Shown: positions 33,039 to 42,945 of the stretch, piece after piece
How the letters are laid out: every line of letters begins with the position of its first letter
Position numbering within the stretch: position 1 is the stretch's first letter
Assembly: GCA_000063505.1 (NCBI GenBank)
Contig: CT971583.1
Location: 899,918-963,917, forward strand
DNA length: 64,000 nt
Direction: 5' to 3'
Source: Synechococcus sp. WH 7803
GTDB taxonomy: Bacteria; Cyanobacteriota; Cyanobacteriia; PCC-6307; Cyanobiaceae
Notes under the pieces: model-generated
Seen by the model: only the letters and a program-made list of their open reading frames with translations
Databases searched by the model: none
What the model was told of the DNA's origin: nothing
Program-made: the position numbers and the translations under genes

Positions 33039-33171
33039 CTGCGCTGGAGTGGGTGGTTTGACCCTGGCCTGACCCATTCCTCTGCAGAATCACTGCATTG
33101 ATGGGGAGCGTGGTGGCTGGAGCTGGTGTGAATCCTGCTGATCAGCGCTGGGGTTTCTGGCCGCTGCTGCC
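33028..33171 (+). repeat. Direct repeat, right copy (DUF4336 gene start)
   Basis: This is the intact counterpart of 29089-29232. It spans the sequence upstream of the DUF4336 gene and its first 23 codons or so. See the left copy for the alignment. Confidence 0.9.
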
Positions 33172-34291
33172 GCTCTATCCCTATGGACGCCGCCGCACGG
33201 TGTTCAATGAGCTGATCCCCGGTGAGCTCTGGAGCTTTGAGCAGCTGCAAGGGGTGTACTACGTGGCTGTGCCGATTCGCCTCACGGTGGTGAGGGTTCC
33301 CGGCGGCTTGATGTTGGTGAATCCCCTGCCGCCCACCCGGGAGCTCCTCAAGAAACTCGCGGATCTGGAGGCTGTGCATGGTCCTGTGCAGACCATCGTG
33401 ATGCCGACGGCATCGGGGCTCGAGCACAAGCTCCCTCTAGGACCTCTGGCCCGCGCTTTCCCGCAGGCCGATCTCTGGGTGTGCCCTGGCCAGTGGAGTT
33501 TCCCTGTGCAACTTCCCCTCAGCTGGTTGGGGGTTCCGAAACGCCGCACCCGGGTTCTGCTCGACGACGGGGTGCCCCACCCAGAGATCTGCGATTGGTT
33601 GTCGCTCGGTCCATTGGATCTCGGTGTGGGGCGATTTCAGGAGATCAGCTGTTTTCACCGCCCTTCCGGGGCCCTTCTGGTGACCGATGCACTGGTGGGG
33701 ATCAGCGCTGAGCCTCCTGCGGTGTTTGATGCAGACCCCACCCCCCTGCTGTTCCACGCCCGTGAGCGCGGTGATCAGCCGCTCCTGGATTCAGCTGAGG
33801 CACGCTGCAAAGGTTGGGCCCGGCTTGTGCTGTTCGCCTCCTACCTGAGGCCGGAACCACTGGAGGTTCCTTCGTTGCTGCAGGTGCTTCGCCAGGCGTT
33901 TCGTCCGGGTTTGCGCTCGCCCCGTGAGCACTTCGGGCTCTATCCCTTCTCCTGGCAGGACGGCTGGCAGCAGGCGGCGGCGGCGTTGATGGGGGATCCA
34001 GCCCCGCGTCTGCAGGTGGCTCCGGTTTTGGAGCGGCTGGTGCTGCCGCGGGCACGCCAAGCCCTGCTCGGTTGGTTGGATGAAGTGGCAGGCCTTGAGT
34101 CCATGCGTTGGCTCGTGCCAGCGCACTACAGCGCTCCTCTGGCGTTCACTCCTGAGATCGCCAATGTGTTCAAGGAGGAACTTCTCCAGAGGCCGTGGGC
34201 CCCAGATCAGGGAAGCTGGGACTTTCTTGCCGGGATCGACACAACGTTGTTGCGCTACAAGCTGGTGCCGCCTGACCCCTTCAAAGATTGA
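33101..34291 (+). CDS. DUF4336 domain protein
   Basis: This 396-residue protein is of the cyanobacterial/plant DUF4336 family. Near the N-terminus it has WGFWPLLPLYPYGRRRTVFNELIPG and then WSFEQLQGVYYVAVPIRLTVV, typical of the family, which has a metallo-beta-lactamase-like fold. The start is ATG 33101 (a TTG immediately precedes it). The last 11 bases overlap the convergent DUF760 gene. No biochemical function is established. Confidence 0.85.
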   Translation: MGSVVAGAGVNPADQRWGFWPLLPLYPYGRRRTVFNELIPGELWSFEQLQGVYYVAVPIRLTVVRVPGGLMLVNPLPPTRELLKKLADLEAVHGPVQTIVMPTASGLEHKLPLGPLARAFPQADLWVCPGQWSFPVQLPLSWLGVPKRRTRVLLDDGVPHPEICDWLSLGPLDLGVGRFQEISCFHRPSGALLVTDALVGISAEPPAVFDADPTPLLFHARERGDQPLLDSAEARCKGWARLVLFASYLRPEPLEVPSLLQVLRQAFRPGLRSPREHFGLYPFSWQDGWQQAAAALMGDPAPRLQVAPVLERLVLPRARQALLGWLDEVAGLESMRWLVPAHYSAPLAFTPEIANVFKEELLQRPWAPDQGSWDFLAGIDTTLLRYKLVPPDPFKD

Positions 34292-34634
34292 GTTCGTCGT
34301 CGGGGCCGATGGCCATCTCCTCGTCGCCAAACATCGCTTCTTCCAATTCCTTGCGCTGCTCCATCTGACGCAGGAAATACCCGGTCATCATTGCGGAGGC
34401 CAGCATGTTGGCCAGGTTGTCGCGATTGGCGGTGACCTTCACCTCAAATTGTTCGCCGGGGAGCATTCCCAGCAGACCCTGCACGTTGTGTCGAATCACA
34501 TCCTGAATGTCGTTGCTCGCAGATTTCGCGACGCGCTGCAACACATCAGGTGATTGATCCTGCAGGTACTGAATCAGTCCGTTGACGGGTTGTCCGTCCT
34601 GGCTGTCCGTGGTCAGGAACTCCGGGTTGAACAT
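34281..34634 (-). CDS. DUF760 protein
   Basis: The product is 117 residues from ATG 34634, the start that matches the family; the frame is open far upstream. It has GLIQYLQDQSPDVLQRVAKSAS, DVIRHNVQGLLGMLPGEQFEVKVTANRDNLANMLASAMMTGYFLRQMEQR and an acidic end. This is the DUF760 pattern of cyanobacteria and plastids. Plant relatives include the NADP-malate/thylakoid-associated UVI-like proteins, but a bacterial role is not known. Confidence 0.85.
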   Translation of the reverse strand: MFNPEFLTTDSQDGQPVNGLIQYLQDQSPDVLQRVAKSASNDIQDVIRHNVQGLLGMLPGEQFEVKVTANRDNLANMLASAMMTGYFLRQMEQRKELEEAMFGDEEMAIGPDDELNL

Positions 34635-34648
34635 CCCGCCGCTCTCCG

Positions 34649-35266
34649 TCAGGACCCTGAACCTATCGCAGCTGTGTGCTGCGTCACAGTTGAATCCGGT
34701 TGTGAGAACCGAATCGGACCGAACCGTGCCAGGGGCCAGTAGCGCCATACAGCCGTTCCGATCACCAGGTTGTCCGGAAGCGCCCCCCACAGATGGGAAT
34801 CAAGGCTGGCATTGCGGTTGTCGCCCATCACCCACACCGTGCCATCGGGCACGGTGATTGGTTCCATGGCGTAGTCGATCGCTTCATCCAGCCAGGGTTC
34901 GTTCACCACGCTGTTGTTGCGCAGCAGCTGTCCATCTCGAACCTCGAGCTGATCGCCGGGCAGACCCACCACCCGTTTGATCAGCGCCGCATTCGGGTCG
35001 TAGCCGGCCGCTGCCAGTTGGGGGGGGACAGCGAAGACCACGATGCTGTTCAGGGGAAGGGTCTGGTGTGTGGCGCGATCGAACTTCGGCCTCAGCTTTT
35101 CCACCAGAATTCGGTCTTGAAGCTGAAGGGTTGGCAGCATCGACCCCGATGGAATCCAGCGCGGTTCCAGCACCTGCCAGCGCAGCAGCAGTGCCAGAAC
35201 CACCCACAGCAGCAGGGAGATCCAGCCACTCCGGCGTGTGGCGGACTGATCGGGTTGGCTGGGCAT
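34649..35266 (-). CDS. lepB: Signal peptidase I
   Basis: This 205-residue type I signal peptidase has an N-terminal membrane anchor (about residues 14-29). The catalytic Ser42 lies in IPSGSMLPTL, the general base Lys97 in LIKRVVGLPGD, and the later GDNRNASLDSHLWG motif is present. It cleaves signal peptides of Sec and Tat substrates. It is 14 bases upstream of the DUF760 gene on the same strand and divergent from menD. Confidence 0.92.
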   Translation of the reverse strand: MPSQPDQSATRRSGWISLLLWVVLALLLRWQVLEPRWIPSGSMLPTLQLQDRILVEKLRPKFDRATHQTLPLNSIVVFAVPPQLAAAGYDPNAALIKRVVGLPGDQLEVRDGQLLRNNSVVNEPWLDEAIDYAMEPITVPDGTVWVMGDNRNASLDSHLWGALPDNLVIGTAVWRYWPLARFGPIRFSQPDSTVTQHTAAIGSGS

Positions 35267-35359
35267 CGAAGGGACGGACCCGGGGGTAGGCGTTGGACGA
35301 GGATCGCATCAGCGCTGCCGACCGGTCTGAGCCACGCCATCGCCAATCTCAAGGCAGCT

Positions 35360-37096
35360 GTGAGCCTCCTGGCCCATCTGCAGCACCAGGGACTTCGGCA
35401 GATTGTGCTCTGCCCTGGCAGCCGTTCCGCACCTCTGGCCCTGGCGGCCGGCGGCTTGGCCAGGCAGGGGGAGCTGACGCTGGTGACCGCGATCGATGAG
35501 CGTTCAGCTGCTTTCCATGCCCTCGGGCTGGCCCAGGCCTCCGGTCGTGCCACAGCGGTGATCACCACCTCTGGAACGGCTGTGGCCAATCTGCTGCCCG
35601 CAGCCGTCGAGGCTGATCGGTCCTGCATTCCCCTCCTGCTGCTCACGGCCGACCGACCGACGCGCCTGAAGGACTGCGGCGCCAACCAAACCGTGAATCA
35701 GGAGCAGTTTCTCGCCCCCGTTTGCCGCGCGTTTCTGAGCAGCCCAGGCGAGGGGCTTCACCACGAGAACGACGTTCAGCTGCAAAGCCTGGCGTCGTCG
35801 CTCTGGGAGAGGGCGCTGGGATCGGCAGGGCCTGTGCACCTGAATCTGCCGTTCGAGGAGCCACTCCATCCCAGCGAGGCCGAGCAGCAGGCGTTTTGGT
35901 CGGCGTGGCAACCCCTGCCGGCTGCTGGTGGCGAGCATCACCCTGCTGAGCCACGCTCCACCCCCTGGGATGGTCCGGTTCCGGACTGGTCCCGTCCGGG
36001 CGTGGTGGTGGCAGGACCCTGGCGTGGTCTGGAGGCGGATCGTCCCGCTTACCAGCGGGCGCTGCAGGAGTTGGCTCTCACCACCGGCTGGCCTGTTCTG
36101 TTGGATCCTCTGGCTGCTGCGCCCCAGGACCTCCCAGGGGTGATCCGCCATTGGGACCTGATGCTGCCGGCCGGTCTGCCCACGCCCGAGCGATCGCTTC
36201 AGGTGCTGCGCCTCGGTCCTCTTCCGGCCAGCCGCCGGCTTGAAGCCTGGCTGCGCGCGCTGGGGCCGGGGCAATGGCTCATCAGTGAGGGGGACTGCCG
36301 CAGCCTCGACCCCCTCGGCCTGGCCAGCCAGTGCAGCCTGGGGCTCGCCAGCTGGTGGGACTGCGTGTCTCCCAATCCCTTGTCGTTGGCGCCTGGCCCC
36401 AGCAGCTTGCTCACGGCCTGGCGTGATCTGGAGGCCGCTGTGGCTGGTGAACTGGCCCGACAGTTGCCCCAGGCCGGCCCTGTCAGCGAACCGGCCCTGA
36501 TGCACGTTCTGCCGCAGCTGCTGCCGCCAGCCTTGCCCGTGATGCTGGCCGCCAGCAGTCCCGTGCGGGACTGGCAGGCCTTTGCGGCTGCCGACGCCGG
36601 CCAACGCCGTTGCTTCAGTTTTCGCGGAGCCTCCGGCATCGATGGCACTCTCTCCCTGGCGGTTGGTCTGTCCCGGGAGCTCGGCCCTCTGGTGCTGCTC
36701 ACCGGTGATCTGGCACTGCTGCATGACAGCAATGGCTGGCTGTTGGCGTCGGCCTCAGCCCCGCCTCTGTTGGTGCTGTTGATCGACAACGGCGGCGGCG
36801 GGATCTTCGGGCAACTGCCGATTCCAACCGCGCCTGCAGCTGCGTTCGACCATCTGTTCGCCATGCCCCAGGCGGTGGATCCACTGGCGTTGGCCAGGGC
36901 CCACGCTGTGCCCACCCGTCAGCTGGCCAGCCTCGAGGATCTCCCTCAGGCTTTGGAGTGGGGACTGGACCAGCGGCGAGCGGTGCTGCTGCGGGTCTGC
37001 ACGAACCGCGGGGCTGATGCCGCCCTAAGGCAGATGCTGCGGCGAGAGGTGGAACAGGCGCTCTGCGTTGTTCAAGGCAGTACAAAAGAAGGCTGA
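35360..37096 (+). CDS. menD: SEPHCHC synthase (MenD)
   Basis: This ThDP-dependent enzyme of phylloquinone synthesis condenses isochorismate with 2-oxoglutarate. It has [75 protein letters not shown], and the ThDP-binding [11 protein letters not shown]...[15 protein letters not shown] near the C-terminus. From GTG 35360 the product is 578 residues, but the usual N-terminal helix ([17 protein letters not shown]) begins upstream, and no ATG, GTG or TTG exists there until TTG 35255 inside lepB. A rare start near 35303-35339 is likely. menB follows 14 bases later. Confidence 0.85.
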   Translation: MSLLAHLQHQGLRQIVLCPGSRSAPLALAAGGLARQGELTLVTAIDERSAAFHALGLAQASGRATAVITTSGTAVANLLPAAVEADRSCIPLLLLTADRPTRLKDCGANQTVNQEQFLAPVCRAFLSSPGEGLHHENDVQLQSLASSLWERALGSAGPVHLNLPFEEPLHPSEAEQQAFWSAWQPLPAAGGEHHPAEPRSTPWDGPVPDWSRPGVVVAGPWRGLEADRPAYQRALQELALTTGWPVLLDPLAAAPQDLPGVIRHWDLMLPAGLPTPERSLQVLRLGPLPASRRLEAWLRALGPGQWLISEGDCRSLDPLGLASQCSLGLASWWDCVSPNPLSLAPGPSSLLTAWRDLEAAVAGELARQLPQAGPVSEPALMHVLPQLLPPALPVMLAASSPVRDWQAFAAADAGQRRCFSFRGASGIDGTLSLAVGLSRELGPLVLLTGDLALLHDSNGWLLASASAPPLLVLLIDNGGGGIFGQLPIPTAPAAAFDHLFAMPQAVDPLALARAHAVPTRQLASLEDLPQALEWGLDQRRAVLLRVCTNRGADAALRQMLRREVEQALCVVQGSTKEG

Positions 37097-37110
37097 TCTT
37101 CTCCGCCTCC

Positions 37111-37986
37111 ATGGCCGATCCCACCTCCCAATCCGTGCTTCCTGGTGATCCGGGTGTGGTGTGGCAACCCTGGGGGGACTACAGCGACGTGCTGTTGCAT
37201 CGAGCCCAGCCAGGGATCGCGCGGGTGGCGATCAATCGCCCGCACAAGCGCAATGCTTTCCGCCCCCGCACGGTGGTGGAACTGTGTGATGCCTTCACCC
37301 GCATCCGCGATGACAGCAGCATCGGCGTGGTGTTGTTCACCGGTGTCGGTCCTGCGGACGATGGTGGCTACGCCTTCTGTGCCGGTGGCGACCAAAGCGT
37401 GCGCGGTGATGGCGGCTATCTCGATGAGGACGGCCTGCCCAGGCTGAACGTGCTCGACCTGCAGCGGATCATCCGCAGCCTGCCCAAGGTGGTGATCGCC
37501 CTGGTGGCGGGCTATGCCATCGGTGGCGGTCAGGTGCTGCACCTGCTCTGCGATCTCAGCCTCGCCGCGGAGAATGCTGTGTTCGGCCAAACCGGCCCGC
37601 GGGTCGGCAGCTTTGACGGCGGTTTTGGTGCCGGGTATCTGGCTCGGGTCGTGGGCCAGCGCAAGGCCAGGGAAATCTGGTTTCTCTGCCGTCGCTACGG
37701 AGCGGAGGAGGCGCTGCAGATGGGACTGATCAATGCCATCGTTCCGCTGCACAAGCTCGAAGCTGAGGGCGTGCGTTGGGCCCTGGAGGTTCTGCAGCAC
37801 AGCCCCACGGCGATCCGTTGCCTGAAGGCGTCCTTCAATGCCGAAACCGATGGCCTGGCGGGTATCCAGGAACTGGCCGGTCAGGCCACGCATCTCTTCT
37901 ATCGAACGCAGGAGGGGCAGGAGGGGCGCAACGCCTTCCTCGAGAAGCGAGATCCTGATTTCTCAGCCTCTCCCTGGCTCCCCTAG
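37111..37986 (+). CDS. menB: 1,4-dihydroxy-2-naphthoyl-CoA synthase (MenB)
   Basis: This 291-residue crotonase-fold enzyme closes the naphthoate ring in phylloquinone synthesis. It has [18 protein letters not shown], the oxyanion-hole [50 protein letters not shown] and the C-terminal signature [17 protein letters not shown]. It is cotranscribed with menD, completing the core of the naphthoquinone pathway in this locus. Confidence 0.93.
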   Translation: MADPTSQSVLPGDPGVVWQPWGDYSDVLLHRAQPGIARVAINRPHKRNAFRPRTVVELCDAFTRIRDDSSIGVVLFTGVGPADDGGYAFCAGGDQSVRGDGGYLDEDGLPRLNVLDLQRIIRSLPKVVIALVAGYAIGGGQVLHLLCDLSLAAENAVFGQTGPRVGSFDGGFGAGYLARVVGQRKAREIWFLCRRYGAEEALQMGLINAIVPLHKLEAEGVRWALEVLQHSPTAIRCLKASFNAETDGLAGIQELAGQATHLFYRTQEGQEGRNAFLEKRDPDFSASPWLP

Positions 37987-38025
37987 CTAAAAAAGTTGCA
38001 TCGACACCTCCGTTTCGGCGCCGCG

Positions 38026-38682
38026 ATGCTCCAGCGCATCCTTCCAGCAACCCTTTCACTGTTTGCCTTGGTTGCGCTCCAGCCGCTGTGCTCGCTGAGG
38101 GCTGTCCAGGCGGCGGATGGTCCCAAGACTGACGTGTCTGGGGCTTCAACAGAACGGGAACCGGATCCGATTCCTCCCCTGGCAGCACCGGTGAGCGATG
38201 CCGATTCGATGGCGCGCGTCCCGGCCGATCTCCTGCAACGCGTGGGGCTCCAGCTCGTGCTCGATCGCCAGCACCGACAGGTACTTGTGCTCCACGATGG
38301 TTTGCTCACGCGCCGCTTCCCCGCGGCGGTGGGCACGGTGGGCTGGGAAACTCCATCCGGGCGTTTCCGTGTGATGCAGATGGTGAAAGAGCCGGTTTGG
38401 ACGCACCCTGTCAGCGGCGAACTGCTGGGCCCGGAGGAAGCCACCAATCCCTTGGGATCGCGTTGGATCGGCTTCCATCGCGACTGCAAGGGCCGGGAAG
38501 GTTGGGATGGTGAGCAGTATCTCGATATCGATGGCTGCACGGTGGCGGGGTTTCATGGCACCCCTTACCGCTGGACGGTGGGACGAGCCGTGTCCCATGG
38601 CTGTGTGCGCCTTTATGAGGAGAATGTTCAGGAGATCTTTGAGATGGTGCGGGTCGGTACTCCGGTGACAGTGCTTCCTTAA
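38026..38682 (+). CDS. L,D-transpeptidase (YkuD)
   Basis: The product is 218 residues from ATG 38026 (a TTG at 37996 is also open). A signal peptide ends near AVQAAD. The YkuD domain has VLHDGLLTRRFPAAVGT, then FHGTPYRWTVGRAVSHGCVRL, with the catalytic Cys near residue 193. Such enzymes cross-link peptidoglycan peptides or attach proteins to them. An acidic Pro-rich linker follows the signal. Confidence 0.87.
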   Translation: MLQRILPATLSLFALVALQPLCSLRAVQAADGPKTDVSGASTEREPDPIPPLAAPVSDADSMARVPADLLQRVGLQLVLDRQHRQVLVLHDGLLTRRFPAAVGTVGWETPSGRFRVMQMVKEPVWTHPVSGELLGPEEATNPLGSRWIGFHRDCKGREGWDGEQYLDIDGCTVAGFHGTPYRWTVGRAVSHGCVRLYEENVQEIFEMVRVGTPVTVLP

Positions 38683-38727
38683 ATCGCTAGTTTGAAAGTG
38701 TTCTTTTGGTGAGAGTTTTAAGAGTCA

Positions 38728-39879
38728 ATGATGAATTGCACGGGCCTATCAATGATTCGTGCCATTGGTCTTGGGCTTTCTATTGCACTGTTGGGTAGCT
38801 GTTCAAATTCAAAAAAATCGAGCGGTCCCTTTACGCCAGCAGCTCAGGTCAATCCCAGCCTTGATCAGCGGGTGATCGAGCGCGCCTACCGCGCGGGTGA
38901 GGCGAACGATTTTTTTGCGATTTCTGGATCTCAACTGAATCAGGATTTGATTTTGATGGGATTTGAGCGCTTTATGGCATTGCAGCGGGGTGTTCTACTG
39001 ACCCGGCAACTGCGTGATAATTTCACTGCGCTTGGTTACTTTCAGCAAACCACAAAGGCCGGTTTAGCCGAGCTCTGCAATCAAGACCGTGAATTTCTTG
39101 CATTGGCTGCAGCAACGTCGAGCCTGGCTGACCGGCCTAAGGGGTATCCCGTCGAGACGATTGGCTGTGAAAATGGAGATACTGTTGTTGCTGTGCCCCT
39201 TGGCTTTGATGCCAAGATTTTTGCTGTTTCGCCATTAAATACCTTTGCAAATTCAATCGATTTAAAGGTTTTAGCCGAAGCTTCACGCAAGGCGAACGGC
39301 AATCTTCGTTGGAGTGATTTGAACCCCGAATGGCCTGCGCGACTTGTTCGTTGGGCATTCCCGGTGCATATGCCTTTTACAACTCACATGCAGAGGTTGG
39401 GGGTTCAGCTGCCGGATAATTTGCTGCTCGCCTCGAATTACACGAAAATATTTGAAGCGGCTAATAAAGATCCCGATATTTTGATTTATTCGTTTTTCAG
39501 CCCTACCCTAAATGCGCGATTGCAGGGCAGTAATTTCAGGATTCTTCCAGTGCAGAATCGACTACTTGGCGCACCAGTGATGCCTAGCGTGAAGACAATT
39601 AAAAAGACTTATCCAGAAGCTCTTGAGACAGAGATAATGCTTTTTGTTAATACCAGTCGATCGAAGTCGTGCATCGCTCTTTCCTTTGCAGATTTCCTTT
39701 TAACGTTCAACGAGTTAATTCTATATGAGCAGAATATGGCACCTCTTTTGCCAGAGACCAGGCGCAAAACTCTCAAGCGCTTGCGTCAAATTGAGGTTTC
39801 TGACGATTTTCAATCGATTCCCTTCTGTCAATTTGCAGCCCAGGCTCAATCTTCTGGCAAGCGCTCGGTGGGTGAGTGA
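38728..39879 (+). CDS. Lipoprotein with periplasmic-binding-protein-like fold
   Basis: This 383-residue lipoprotein has the lipobox LLGSC (Cys near residue 25), then a Ser/Lys-rich linker. Segments recall PstS-like phosphate-binding proteins: GDTVVAVPLGFDAKIFAVSPLNTFANSIDLKVLAEASRK and NLRWSDLNPEWPARLVRWAFPVHMPFT, followed by a second lobe with VNTSRSKSCIALSFADFLL. The ligand is not evident. Base composition is AT-richer than the menDB and glgA neighbours. The channel-like gene starts three bases after the stop, so the two form an operon: a binding protein paired with a Cys-loop-type membrane protein. Confidence 0.7.
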   Translation: MMNCTGLSMIRAIGLGLSIALLGSCSNSKKSSGPFTPAAQVNPSLDQRVIERAYRAGEANDFFAISGSQLNQDLILMGFERFMALQRGVLLTRQLRDNFTALGYFQQTTKAGLAELCNQDREFLALAAATSSLADRPKGYPVETIGCENGDTVVAVPLGFDAKIFAVSPLNTFANSIDLKVLAEASRKANGNLRWSDLNPEWPARLVRWAFPVHMPFTTHMQRLGVQLPDNLLLASNYTKIFEAANKDPDILIYSFFSPTLNARLQGSNFRILPVQNRLLGAPVMPSVKTIKKTYPEALETEIMLFVNTSRSKSCIALSFADFLLTFNELILYEQNMAPLLPETRRKTLKRLRQIEVSDDFQSIPFCQFAAQAQSSGKRSVGE

Positions 39880-39882
39880 TCA

Positions 39883-41253
39883 ATGCTGAATCTTCGTCGT
39901 TTTCATGTTCGTCGTTGTCTGATTGCAATTGTTGCTGTCAGTCTTGGATTGCTTCTTGCGTTCAGTTCCGCATTAGGGTTGCGTGCAGAGGGGCAGGTTG
40001 AGCCAGTTGTTGCTGGCAATTCGGATATTGTTCCCTCTGTTTTAATGCAAGATGTAGATCCGAATTGTCAACTTTATGATCGTTGTGAAGAGTCTTTTAA
40101 GTCAACTTTTGGCTCGATCACGATTCAATCATTGCAACAGCGGCTTGATTCTCCTGATGTATTTGTCGTTAACGGTACCATTGGTTTTCGCTGGATCCCC
40201 CAGGCTTATCCAGGCTGGGATCCATCTCAATTGAAGATTGATTGTCAATCGAGAGGGTGTGACTTTCCAGGTTGGACATCGGTCAGTATTGCTGAGGACG
40301 AACTCAGCCGAACTTGGTCGGCCCGCTTTGCGGCTCATGTTTACGAATCTTCGACCTTGAAGCTCTATCCATTTGACCAGCATTGGGTTCACTTGAAGTT
40401 AAGTGGTATGGATCCAGTATCCCAGGAGTTTTTGTCGTATATTGACGTTTCGAATTACGATATAGAGGTTGATCGCAGGGTTCTCAGCGGGTCTTCGAGT
40501 AATTTCCATGTGAATTACGGGACATCGAGTACCACCATTAATGCGCATTCAAATGATTTTTATGCTGTTCGTGGTGAGCCGAGGCTTTCGACCTCTCAGT
40601 CATTGAAGAATCGGAACGCTTCGGGTGAATCCAGCATGGATAAAAAAGCCGTTTTCAAGGCAGCGAAGCCCTTGGATTCCAACTCCTTTGTGATTGCTTT
40701 TCAGGTTAGAAGGCGCCTCCCCGCGGCTCTTTGGATGGTTGTGATTCCTTTGGCTTTAATTTTGCTCAACACAAACCTGGCCTTCCATTGGCGCGAAAAC
40801 AGTCCTGCCAGTCGTTTTGGTTCTTCGGGTTTGTTAACAGCAGTTAGTCTTTTCTTTGCTTCAAGGGTGTTCCGCCCTGACGTTGGTTATCTCGTTTTTA
40901 CGGACCTTTGGTTCCTGTTTGCTTTCGTCGTGATTACAGTCAATAATATTTTGTTGATTTGGCTGTTTCGCTATTATAAGCATCGACAAGTGCTCAAGTC
41001 GATTGATCCCGATAACGTTTCGCCTGCCTATTTCGCTGAGAACAAATTGACTGTCTTTTCGGCAGTCTTTATTCTCGTCATTGGCTTGTCATTCCTGTTG
41101 TCTTCGTGGTTGATGTCTCGACCACCGACAATTCCTGGTGAGTTTCTTGCTGGCAATTCGAGTTACGCACAGATGGGTGCCAGTGCCATTCGGGTCTATA
41201 CGCGAACAGAGTTGGCGTCTGACCAGGGCGGGCTCATTCCTTACAAGCCTTAG
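39883..41253 (+). CDS. Pentameric ligand-gated ion channel-like protein
   Basis: This 456-residue protein has a signal peptide or anchor (residues 12-35). Its extracellular domain of beta strands carries the Cys-loop-family hallmark LYPFDQHWVHLKL (about residues 161-173). Four helices follow: M1 279-302 (RRRLPAALWMVVIPLALILL), M2 311-330 (RFGSSGLLTAVSLFFASRVF), M3 335-363 (GYLVFTDLWFLFAFVVITVNN) and M4 389-411. The M2-M3 pattern LLTAVSLFFxSRxFRPDVGYLVFTDxW matches the pore helix and loop of Cys-loop receptors and their prokaryotic relatives. A Ser/Asn-rich insert (about 200-265) precedes M1, and a 45-residue tail follows M4. The partner lipoprotein is encoded three bases upstream. Confidence 0.78.
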   Translation: MLNLRRFHVRRCLIAIVAVSLGLLLAFSSALGLRAEGQVEPVVAGNSDIVPSVLMQDVDPNCQLYDRCEESFKSTFGSITIQSLQQRLDSPDVFVVNGTIGFRWIPQAYPGWDPSQLKIDCQSRGCDFPGWTSVSIAEDELSRTWSARFAAHVYESSTLKLYPFDQHWVHLKLSGMDPVSQEFLSYIDVSNYDIEVDRRVLSGSSSNFHVNYGTSSTTINAHSNDFYAVRGEPRLSTSQSLKNRNASGESSMDKKAVFKAAKPLDSNSFVIAFQVRRRLPAALWMVVIPLALILLNTNLAFHWRENSPASRFGSSGLLTAVSLFFASRVFRPDVGYLVFTDLWFLFAFVVITVNNILLIWLFRYYKHRQVLKSIDPDNVSPAYFAENKLTVFSAVFILVIGLSFLLSSWLMSRPPTIPGEFLAGNSSYAQMGASAIRVYTRTELASDQGGLIPYKP

Positions 41254-41364
41254 TGGATGCAGGATGCACGGTGCATTGCATGGGTCTCATCCCCAGTGAT
41301 GCACCAGGAACTGAACAGGCGGAATTGCGCTTAAAGTCGCGCCGCTTAACCGGTTTGACTGACC

Positions 41365-42939
41365 ATGCGCGTGCTCTTTGCTGCCGCTGAATGTGCACCG
41401 ATGGTGAAGGTGGGTGGCATGGGCGATGTGGTCGGCTCGTTGCCGCCCGCCCTCGCGCAACTCGGGCACGATGTGCGCCTGATCATGCCTGGTTACGGCA
41501 AGCTCTGGAGTTCTCTGGACATCCCTGCGGAGCCGATCTGGCGAGCCCAGACCATGGGCACGGAATTCGCCGTTTTCGAGACGCGACACCCCACCAATGG
41601 TTTGCCGCTCTACCTGGTGGGTCACCCTGTCTTTGATCCCGAGCGCATCTACGGCGGGGAAGACGAAGACTGGCGGTTCACCTTCTTCGCCAGCGCAGCG
41701 GCAGAATTTTCCTGGAATGTCTGGAAGCCCCAGGTGCTGCATTGCCATGACTGGCACACCGGCATGATTCCGGTGTGGATGCACCAGGACCCTGAGATCA
41801 GCACGGTGTTCACGATCCACAACCTCAAGTACCAGGGACCCTGGCGCTGGAAGCTGGACCGCATCACCTGGTGTCCCTGGTACATGCAGGGAGACCACAC
41901 CATGGCCGCTGCGCTTCTCTACGCCGATCGGGTCAACGCTGTTTCGCCCACATACGCCCAGGAAATTCGGACGTCCGAATACGGCGAAAAGCTGGAGGGA
42001 TTGCTCAACTACATCTCCGGCAAGCTGCGCGGCATTCTCAACGGCATCGACCTCGAGGCCTGGAATCCAGCCACAGACAAGGCTCTTCCGGCCACCTTCA
42101 GCTCAGCCAACCTGGCCGGCAAAGCCACCTGCAAGCAGGTTCTGCAGGAACGCATGGGCCTGACGTTGAATCCCGACACGTTTTTGCTCGGCATGGTGAG
42201 CCGCCTGGTGGATCAAAAGGGAGTGGATCTGCTGCTTCAGGTCGCAGACCGTCTGCTCGCCTACACCGACACGCAGATCGTTGTTCTGGGTACTGGGGAT
42301 CGCGGTCTGGAGTCTGGTCTGTGGCAACTGGCTTCTCGTCATCCCGGGCGTGTGGCCGTCTTCCTCACCTACGACGATGCCCTTTCGCGTTTGATCTACG
42401 CAGGCAGCGATGCCTTCCTGATGCCGAGCCGTTTTGAACCCTGCGGCATCAGCCAGCTCTATGCCATGCGCTACGGCTGTGTGCCGGTGGTGCGCAAGGT
42501 GGGCGGCTTGGTCGACACGGTGCCGCCCCACGATCCCCGGCAGAAGAGCGGCACGGGCTTCTGTTTTGATCGATTCGAGCCTGTGGATTTCTATACCGCC
42601 CTGGTTCGTGCCTGGGAGGCCTTCCGCCATCCGGAGAGTTGGAAAGAGCTTCAGCGGCGCGGGATGGAGCAGGACTACAGCTGGGCTCGCTCAGCACTGG
42701 AGTACGACCGCATGTACCGCGATGTTTGCGGGCTTAAGGAGCCCAGTCCCGACGCTGCTGCTGTGGAACAGTTCTCCCAGGGACAGGAGGCCGATCCCTC
42801 CCGTCATGGTGGAGCCTCGCAGACGCTCTCTCCCTCTGAAGAAGCCCCCATCGAAAGCAGTGAGGCGTCGAGTGGATCAACCCCGGTGCGCACCAGCCGC
42901 AACCCTCTCGCCAGGCTGCTTGGCAAACAGCGACGATGA
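41365..42939 (+). CDS. glgA: Glycogen synthase (ADP-glucose type)
   Basis: This 524-residue GT5 enzyme extends alpha-1,4-glucan from ADP-glucose. It has the N-terminal [16 protein letters not shown] (ADP-glucose-binding KxGGxxDV), [26 protein letters not shown] and the C-terminal [26 protein letters not shown] 60-residue Ser/Glu/Pro-rich tail after the catalytic domain, ending in a basic RKxxxRxLGKQRR-type stretch, is longer than usual. Confidence 0.93.
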   Translation: MRVLFAAAECAPMVKVGGMGDVVGSLPPALAQLGHDVRLIMPGYGKLWSSLDIPAEPIWRAQTMGTEFAVFETRHPTNGLPLYLVGHPVFDPERIYGGEDEDWRFTFFASAAAEFSWNVWKPQVLHCHDWHTGMIPVWMHQDPEISTVFTIHNLKYQGPWRWKLDRITWCPWYMQGDHTMAAALLYADRVNAVSPTYAQEIRTSEYGEKLEGLLNYISGKLRGILNGIDLEAWNPATDKALPATFSSANLAGKATCKQVLQERMGLTLNPDTFLLGMVSRLVDQKGVDLLLQVADRLLAYTDTQIVVLGTGDRGLESGLWQLASRHPGRVAVFLTYDDALSRLIYAGSDAFLMPSRFEPCGISQLYAMRYGCVPVVRKVGGLVDTVPPHDPRQKSGTGFCFDRFEPVDFYTALVRAWEAFRHPESWKELQRRGMEQDYSWARSALEYDRMYRDVCGLKEPSPDAAAVEQFSQGQEADPSRHGGASQTLSPSEEAPIESSEASSGSTPVRTSRNPLARLLGKQRR

Positions 42940-42945
42940 TGGGGT

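Noticed and set aside
34793-35254. Long plus-strand frame fused to menD upstream
   Set aside because: It lies antisense to lepB, has no MenD similarity, and only reflects the open frame of a GC-rich region.
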